DNA of 64,000 bases. Source: Moniliophthora roreri (lineage: Eukaryota; Basidiomycota; Agaricomycetes; Agaricales; Marasmiaceae). Location: the NCBI GenBank assembly GCA_001466705.2, contig LATX02000183.1, forward strand, positions 665,094 through 729,093, written 5' to 3'. A program made the position numbers and the translations under genes. The first letter of the stretch is position 1, and each line of letters begins with the position of its first letter. Positions 57,929 to 64,000 of the stretch are shown piece by piece. The notes below the pieces were generated by a model. The model saw only the letters and a list, made by a program, of their open reading frames with translations, was not told the origin of the DNA and ran no database searches.

Positions 57929-60817
57929 ACTCGGTTAGGTTTTGCCTTGGTGACTGGGTGTTGTATCATGGCCTATTGGGTAGGCAGGGATTGATGAGTG
58001 TTCACCTCAGCTATGATTTGTGGTGTATCTTCAAGGTCCACCTCCCTGATTGCCTGAGGCAATGGCCAGTGCATTTCAGTGATGAGCAGGTTGTCCAGCT
58101 GCTTACAGACGTGCGAGGGTGCATACCTCAACTGCATATCGAAGGGCACAGGCATTTGTGCAAGGCCTGTTATCATTTCGAATACACATGCCACATTGGG
58201 CGCACAAACAGAGAGCTTGTCGAGACTCCATGGAGCCCAGAGAAACTGACTGGAGGAAGTACTCGGCAGATGAACGATGGTCATCGCCATGACACTCTAG
58301 ATGACTTTCACGGGTTCTGGAACATTTGCAAAGTTCAAAAGCTTGGTGAGCTTGATCTTGCAGTACTATGACTTTAAAGCTAATGGTTCAATTTGACTAG
58401 GTAACACTTTGATGCACCAATGGGCCTATGCACAGTTGGCAATTGAAGAGCTACGACCTCTGTTTGAGGAGTTCTCACAACTCTTTTCATCCGATGTGTT
58501 GAATGAGTGGGAAGCACTCTATGCCAAACCTTTACCTGACAAGAGCGACAAGGACATGGTCGACTTATTTACTGTGAGAGTTGGAAAAGGTGAGGCTCTT
58601 TCCAAATCTAGTTCATATACCCGCAGCTAATTAGAACTTGACCTCAGAGATTCCATCCTTTAGAAGTCGGATCGATGCTCAGCTGGCTGCAGAGAACCTT
58701 CGAGTCTTGAATCAGTCTGGTGTAGACGGGGTGACACTCCTCCTGGCAGAGGGAATTTCATTGGATATAATTCAGTAAGCCATCTTGCCTCAACAGTGAC
58801 ATGTCCTAACTTTTTTTAGTCAAAAGCTCCTTCATTTTTCTTTGCAGAAGAATCTCTCGAAATCTAGAATGGAGCAGCTTGGATGTGCTCGTCTGAAGTA
58901 CAACCAACAAGTTGCAACATTCGCAGAATCCGTGTCCAGCTTCTTTCCTCTCATCATACTTCTTATTGAAGCAGACAAGAAGTCCAGTTATGTCAGCAAC
59001 CTCAAATGCAACGAAGTCGAGTCATCTTTGCTCTTCCTCCCCAGTTACTTCGACTCACAAAAGCATGTTGCATGCCAGATGCAGCAGGTGGCTCAAATTG
59101 AGCACGACCTACGAGAGGGCCAAGCAAATGATCTTCTCGAAGAGGTTCAACGTCGTATATTGACCTACAATCACATCAGCGTCGTCAAGAAGGTTGAAGC
59201 AATGGGTCAACAGCACCATACTCGCTCACTTGGCTTGCTTAGAACGCAATTGAATGGTGCAAGAGTGGCTATGCGACTTTACAACCATAATCGAGACGCA
59301 TTGCTATCCCTTGGTATGGAGCCTACAAATACTCAATATCAAAAACTGGAGGACAATCAGCTCTGGGCTTGGAACCATAGCCGTCCATCAGCAAAATGGA
59401 CACCTAAATATATTGGAATAAAATGAGTGAAATACATTATAATCATTATAGTGTATTTTAATGTAATATAATTGTTGTTCCTTTATTTTAATGGATTAAA
59501 ATGAAGCAAAATGGTTATAATGTATTCTGGCTATTATAATGTATTTTGGCTATTATAATGTATTTCAGCCATTATAATGCATCGGCCCCACCTGGGGGTC
59601 GGGGACAAAAAGAAATAATATTTATTTGTTGCAACCCCCGTGAGTCGAACTCCCGACCTCAAGGTCAATTAGTCAGCAACCTTGGCAGCCACGGGGTGCT
59701 CAAGACCACTGTACCACAGTGCCATATACTTACCACCACACATAGTGCAATATATCCCCTTACTCAAAAGACCTATCTCCACCCCCTTGCTGTTTCTATT
59801 GATCAAATCCCCAACCAAAAGCTTCCCTTCACTTTATAGAGTCCTCTCTCTGTCCTCTGGAAGGCATAAAAATGCACTGTTTTGATTGCCTCTGTTACAA
59901 TCTATTTTACTACATTATAATAACTCTGTCTCATTTTATTGCATTTTAATACACTATAATGATACCATCCCATTTTTTTGCATTTTAATGTACTATAATA
60001 ATACTATCCCATTTTATTGTATTTTAATGGATTATAATAACACCAGTCTCATTTTAATGCATTTTAATGTATTGTAATAGCATTGCTTGATTTTAATTTA
60101 TTATAATGAACTAAAATCAGCAAAATACATTATAATTTATTATATTTAGGTGTCCATTTTGCTGATGTCAGCGCATTCTGGGCGAGACTCAGCCTGATCC
60201 ATGGTATTGAAATACATCTACAAGAGTCAGCACGTCAGAGGAGGATGATGTGGCATGGCTATTGGAAAGTATGTCCAGTTTATCATCCACTTTGAGCTTC
60301 CAAGTCCTGACCTCCAACTTCTGTAGTGAATTGTGTCAAGTGGTTCTGTGATCATGCTTCATTGGATCGCTACAAAGAAGAGGTTGACATTCTTGAAGCT
60401 GAATACATTCGTACTTGTCGGTTTCATGAGAAGATGTCCAAAATCTGGATGAACTTAGCAAATGAGTCAGCATCAGATGGGGAGCCCGGGTATGCTGCCT
60501 ATGCAAGGAAACAGGCTGCCACATATCGGGCACTCCAGGAGGACGTCATGGAGCATTGGTCAAAATGGGAGGAAGTGAAACAGAAACTGGGCGACAGGAA
60601 GACAAAGAGTAGGAAACACAGTGTGACGGAAAAGGTCAAGCAGATGTCAGTGCGAGGTAGCATGGCAGATGCAGATGAGAACAGCAGTAGTGGAGGCAGT
60701 GTTGACAATAACGACAACGGCGACGACAACGACAACGACGATGAGGGCTGGTTAGACCTTGAGAATTATGCTCGAGGATGCTTGGAAGACGAGGCAGACG
60801 TCACAGACGGAACATAG
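57929..60817 (+). pseudogene. Outer KDZ transposase, 3' half
   Basis: Resumes in phase with the exon ending at 39382 (AAG G + AC TCG gives ..DMPKDSVRF..). Exons: 57929-58345, 58401-58589, one starting near 58,635 and ending 58774, 58820 to about 60,270 (interrupted by the TIR element 59386-60167), and from about 60,327 to 60817. Motifs: LSYDLWCIFKVHLPDCLRQW, IGRTNRELVETPWSPEKL, MNDGHRHDTLDDFHGFW, VESSLLFLPSYFD, and SRQRILGETQPDPWY across the TIR insertion. TGA at 60208-60210 stands for the Trp expected after PWY. The C-terminus is acidic (DNNDNGDDNDNDDEGW). Introns of 45-56 bp all have GT..AG borders. Confidence 0.82.
59386..60167 (-). mobile_element. Small TIR element with tRNA-like body, copy 2 (TSD TC)
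   Basis: 782 bp with ends CATCAGCAAAATGGACACC...GGTGTCCATTTTGCTGATG. TC is duplicated (59384-59385, 60168-60169). Removing the element and one TC restores CCGTCAGCG, coding SRQRILG of the transposase, so ends and duplication are certain. The minus strand has the A-box-like TGTGGTACAGTGGTC (59704-59718) and the B-box-like GGGAGTTCGACTC (59642-59654). The arms are made of ATTATAATGTATTTTAATG-like repeats. No coding capacity. Confidence 0.88.
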
Positions 60818-60869
60818 AGTGAGAAATTTCAGAAATCTCCTTGTCTCTTCTGATAGCAGATGTACAGTC

Positions 60870-61342
60870 ACTAGGATTAATCCTGATTCTTCAGTGGGCC
60901 ACAATTTTTGTAATCTGAAACTCCATGTCAAGGTTAATCAGGGTCAAGTCGGGTGAGCAGATTACTGGATTACGAGCAGTAAGGTTGCACTGGTTCCCCA
61001 CTCAGGCTTAATCCAAGTTGAGTTGGGTGAACAGATTACTAGATTACAAGGGCACTGGTTCACCGCTCAGGATTAATCTGGATAGGATTGGTGCTTCATG
61101 ATTTCGTGTTCAGTGTGTACAACAGGTTTAGGTAGCCAAGATTACCAGTGGTTTGGTTGGGGATTGCATGGATTATACAAGGATTAGCCTAATTTCAGGT
61201 TCATGGACTCTTTTATACTCACAGTGATTAGTATTAATCCAACGATTACTCCGATTATTTGGGATTACCAGGTTGCTTGACGAAATACACTGGGATTATA
61301 TCTACTGACAGGATTCCAGTGAATATCTACTAAAGATTAATC
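60870..61342. repeat. Right terminal inverted repeat and GGATTA-rich subterminal zone
   Basis: Dense GGATTA/TAATCC words (for example GGATTAATCCTGATT, GATTACTGGATTAC, ATTAATCCAACGATTACTCC) leading to the terminal repeat at about 61,290-61,342, which mirrors 31870-31922. Confidence 0.65.
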
Positions 61343-61348
61343 AGCCGA

Positions 61349-62030
61349 CCTGGTATTCCTGGGCGATATCGTTAGTTTGTCGGAGCATTTTGACTCGGGC
61401 TTCATATTCTATCTTGGGGATCTCCGTCTCCTCGATATGATTCTCGCTTTTCGCTTGTCGGTTATCGGAAACTGTCGGGGTGGTGAAGCAGTGGCTTAGA
61501 GGACCCAGTGAAATGGGTGGCGAGGCTGTTCTGGGAATCTCGGAGTCAGCCAGATTTTTGTCCAAACACTTTGGGGTCAACTCGAGTGGCTTTTGTCCAA
61601 ATCCTTGGCTTAGTGTTCAACTTCCACCATCATGTTGTTATTATCGGAATTATCTACACATGCATAATCAATTGTAGCTGCTCACCTAGTTAGTGCTGTT
61701 GGCAGTGGTAGTAAGATGGCAGTATTGAGAATCGTTCAGCAGTATCTGGCAGAATGGAGTGAAGACGATACTAGGTGATCTACTCACTTTTAGGTATAAT
61801 CCTTTGGCTAAAATGTGATCTAGGGTTCCTACCGGATCAGATGATCCGCCATCATCTGATTCAAGGTCAATCCTCGACGTCCATGTTGCTCAACTCTCTC
61901 ATCAGCTTGTAGGGCAAGGCACTGTTGAAAGTATATCCTCGCTTCATGCTTCGAAGGCTCTAACTTTATTTCAGGGCGACTGTGCAATTTCAACCTCAAA
62001 ACATGGGTACGTTGCCTCACTCCTTACCAT
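61349..62030 (-). CDS. Spliced host-type gene fragment, function unknown
   Basis: Two minus-strand exons look genuinely coding. One, from about 62,010, encodes LKLHSRPEIKLEPSKHEARI, then FQQCLALQADERVEQHGRRG and LTLNQMMADHLIR, ending at a GTAGGA donor near 61,828. The other (about 61,580 to 61,357) encodes AKSENHIEETEIPKIEYEAR and VKMLRQTNDIAQEYQ, ending in CAG|GTCGGC at the border of the outer KDZ-type element. GC content is higher than in the surrounding repeats. The transposon may have landed in an intron of this gene; I could not identify the next exon left of 31,870. No domain recognised. Confidence 0.4.
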
Positions 62031-62455
62031 CAAATCGTGATTTCATAGTGTACTTCCCTACTGCCAATATGCATCTAGCAGCTGAGGAACCAATTAGCAG
62101 AATACACCACTACATAAATGCCTACCAAACCAGTCATGGTCAAGCACTTTGAACTTGAAACTCGAAGCCCCCTACTACAATGGGAGTGACTGGCTTCAGA
62201 GGAAACTTGCAACAAGCGATGAACTCGTCTGAATTGATGAAGGTCAAGGGTAACAAAGAGGGCTCCGGCATGACCGAAGTATCCACATGGACTCAGATGA
62301 CATCACAATAGATTCTTGTTGAGACTGTTCTTGCTTTCCGCCTTCAAGCACATGCATGATGAATAATGCTCGCAGCAAGCCTCTGATCAGTATCAGATAT
62401 GTATCACCTGATGCTCACCTCTGGTCCATGGGAACTTTGCCACATTTCTCATAGC
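62031..62455. other. Possible upstream exons of the minus-strand gene
   Basis: The minus strand has short open pieces (for example NVAKFPWTR before a GTGAGC donor near 62,420) interrupted at 62,461 by the copia-type element. The right flank (63,892-64,000) is also open on the minus strand (VKAVMVEILKDTCHEKQRPS). Both could belong to the same gene, but I cannot join them in frame. Confidence 0.3.
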
Positions 62456-62460
62456 GCTTC

Positions 62461-62680
62461 TGTCATGAAATAGTGTTTTTGCATCCTTGGATTCGTTTCG
62501 GCCTTTTCCTCATATTACTCTCACATGTTTCGTCTCTTGGTTTCGTCTCATATAAATTACCAACTCACATACATATTTCATACATAAAATACAAAATCTA
62601 CTATAAAAACTATACTTATTCTTTACTGATGGACAATTGATCTGACTTCTCATAATCTCCCAAATCACCAATTTACGACA
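62461..62680 (+). repeat. 5' LTR of the copia-type element
   Basis: 220 bp beginning TGTCATGAAATAG and ending TTACGACA. Differs from the 3' LTR at only a handful of positions. Confidence 0.92.
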
Positions 62681-62696
62681 GGTTATGGGCTCTGGT
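62681..62696 (+). promoter_or_regulatory. Primer-binding site, half-tRNA-iMet type
   Basis: GGTTATGGGCTCTGG follows the 5' LTR directly. Drosophila copia has GGTTATGGGCCC at this place, complementary to the anticodon arm of initiator tRNA-Met, which is cut to a half-tRNA primer. This supports the Ty1/copia assignment. Confidence 0.65.
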
Positions 62697-62806
62697 TCAG
62701 CCTAAACCACTGCATCACTTCTCTGACCTACCAACGACCACTGACCAACCCCAACCAACCCCGAAAGACCCTAAACGACCGACCTGACTATTTGAAATTG
62801 ACAACA

Positions 62807-63646
62807 ATGGGAAATTCCAACAAAGACGTTGTGAAACTGAAGGGAGAAGAGAATTACAGGGCATGGGAATACAGGACTAGGGTGGCGGCACGAGCTGCAA
62901 ACTTATTGGAGACATTGATGGGCGAAGATGAGAAACCAAATGGAGGACCGAGCAGCAAGACAGTGAAGGCTTGGAAGAATAGAAGAGATGCGGCCATGGA
63001 GATGCTGGTGAAACATCTGGAGGATGAAGTGTTGACACATGCCAAGGGATTTGATGAAGATCCGGCGGGACTTTGGGCTCATCTGACGGCAATATTTGGA
63101 GGGTCAGGAGTGGGTGCGGCTGTTAGGATGTAGAGGGAATTCTCGAATGTGAAATATAGAGGAGAGGGGATGACAATAGTGATGGGGCGGATCCAATCTC
63201 TGGCCGATGACCTTGAACGAATCCATAACGACCGACCTAGTGACACACAGATCGTTGCCGTCATGCTAAATTCTATTGCGGAACACCCTGGCTTTGGCGA
63301 TCTCATTACAAATCTGGAGTCATTGAAGGACGAATTAGAAGTGGATGACGTCGAACTTAGGATCGTACGAAAGGCAAAGAATTTGATGGATGATGGGCGT
63401 CCGGAGTCCGGGGGAGTACTGACTATAATGGGACGCGACACTGTGGCGCTTGCGGCTAATGTGAGGATGATTCAATGTGAGAATCCAAAGTGCCGGCGCA
63501 TGGGCCATATGATTGAGGAGTGTTTTAGGGAAGGAGGAAAGAAGGAGGGGCAGTACCCGGAGTGGTATCTCAGACTCAGAAGAAATGACGGCTCCACAAC
63601 CCAGGCTACGCCGACTTCGAATTTCACGAATCATTATGCTATGTGA
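62807..63646 (+). pseudogene. copia gag with one nonsense codon
   Basis: ATG at 62807 begins MGNSNKDVVKLKGEENYRAW, the usual start of copia gag (UBN2 type: L-x-G-x-NY-x-x-W). It continues DPAGLWAHLTAIFGG, and after TAG at 63131-63133 (Gln expected, CAG) NVKYRGEGMTIVMGRIQSLA and NSIAEHPGFGDLI. It ends with a zinc knuckle CENPKCRRMGHMIEEC (CX4CX4HX4C, two residues wider than the classic spacing) and GGKKEGQYPEWYL before the stop at 63646. About 279 codons. Supplied in trans, an autonomous relative's pol could mobilise it. Confidence 0.85.
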
Positions 63647-63665
63647 GTCCTCGTCTGCGGGGGAG

Positions 63666-63886
63666 TGTCGTGAAATAGTGTTTTTTGCATCCTCGGACTT
63701 GTTTCGGCCTTTTTCTCATATTACTCTCACATGTTTCGTCTCTTGGTTTCGTCTCATATAAATTACCAACTCACATACATATTTCATACATAAAATACAA
63801 AATCTACTATAAAAACTGTACTTATTCTTTACTGATGGACAATTGATCTGACTTCTCATAATCTCCCAAATCACCAATTTACGACA
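63666..63886 (+). repeat. 3' LTR of the copia-type element
   Basis: 221 bp, TGTCGTGAAATAG...TTACGACA, preceded by a purine tract and followed by GCTTC. Confidence 0.92.
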
Positions 63887-64000
63887 GCTTCATTATTCTG
63901 GGCGACCGATCCATTGGCAAGAGACTTAGATAACAAAAGTGAAGGTCTTTGCTTCTCGTGGCACGTATCCTTCAAGATCTCGACCATCACCGCTTTGACC

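Larger units (their letters stand above)
31870..61342 (+). mobile_element. Outer KDZ-type DNA transposon (29.5 kb with nested insertions)
   Basis: Inverted ends of about 50 bp: the left reads ..CATCCACTGGAATCCTGTCA.. then GTAGGTATAACCC (31,890-31,921), and the right end, reversed, reads ..ATTCACTGGAATCCTGTCA.. then GTAGATATAATCCC. Inside each end lies about 0.45 kb crowded with TAATCC/GGATTA words. Between them are a KDZ transposase gene split into 37711-39382 and 57929-60817, a minus-strand gene (35654-32982) and a plus-strand gene (35897-36634). Removing the nested 18.5-kb element and the 0.78-kb TIR element leaves about 10.2 kb. I found no clear target duplication at 31869/61343, so the exact ends are uncertain by some bases. 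Confidence 0.72.
62456..63891 (+). mobile_element. Gag-only Ty1/copia-type LTR element with TSD GCTTC
   Basis: LTRs 62461-62680 (220 bp) and 63666-63886 (221 bp), both TGTCRTGAAATAG...TTACGACA, flanked by GCTTC (62456-62460, 63887-63891). Internal length is under 1 kb: a primer-binding site, one gag frame and a purine tract (GCGGGGGAG, 63657-63665). No protease, integrase or RT is present and no N interrupts it, so this is a structurally complete non-autonomous element, comparable to the TR-GAG elements described in plants. Confidence 0.88.

Noticed and set aside
1..64000. CRISPR array or bacterial operons
   Set aside because: The tandem repeats have no unique spacers, and genes are spliced; the window is eukaryotic.

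Overview
The window is eukaryotic. It has short introns of about 45-75 bp with GT..AG borders, chromodomain Ty3/gypsy and Ty1/copia retrotransposons, and two transposase genes of the KDZ (Kyakuja-Dileera-Zisupton) superfamily with an N-terminal CxC-type cysteine cluster. This points to a mushroom-forming basidiomycete (Agaricomycetes). Nearly the whole window is a transposon graveyard. I see only two likely host genes: the 3' end of a multi-pass membrane protein at 50-673, and a minus-strand spliced gene near 61.3-62.0 kb. Single N bases at 6374, 8121, 18132, 23487 and 29849 are contig joins, and two of them adjoin exact duplications that look like unmerged contig overlaps.

Layout: 1-5.7 kb, end of a host gene, then AT-rich sequence with one tRNA-like repeat. 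5.7-10.2 kb, a CACTG...CAGTG-ended element (3-bp target duplication ATA) holding a gypsy integrase remnant and a 21-bp minisatellite that switches orientation. 11.6-27.7 kb, a large imperfect inverted repeat (arms about 1.5 kb) around a broken gene with ADP-ribosyltransferase-like and hemopexin-like modules; its right arm is split by a chromodomain gypsy element (15,073-26,624; 455-bp LTRs; target duplication GAAGC). 29.6-30.2 kb, a small TIR element with an internal tRNA-like body. 31.87-61.34 kb, a 29.5-kb KDZ-type element whose transposase gene is interrupted, inside an intron, by a second 18.5-kb KDZ-type element (39,426-57,898). A second copy of the small TIR element (59,386-60,167) sits in an exon of the outer transposase. 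62.46-63.89 kb, a compact gag-only copia-type LTR element with target duplication GCTTC.

How the parts work together: the outer KDZ element carries a transposase, a minus-strand gene with tandemly duplicated exons and a cysteine cluster, and a divergent small gene. The inner element carries its own transposase plus at least five unrecognised genes. Each has its own array of short subterminal motifs (TAATCC/GGATTA outside, CAAAANTTTTG-like palindromes inside), as expected for transposase-binding ends. The gypsy element is unusually legible: a TATA-like box, a predicted transcript start that is complementary to the primer-binding site (Tf1/sushi-type self-priming), a GGGTTTT slippery heptamer at the gag stop, a chromodomain integrase, and an extra 3' ORF with two zinc knuckles. 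Most broken reading frames carry TGA or TAG where CGA or CAG is expected, a C-to-T (CpG-decay-like) pattern.

I read this by eye. Family assignments rest on motifs remembered from these families; no database search was possible.
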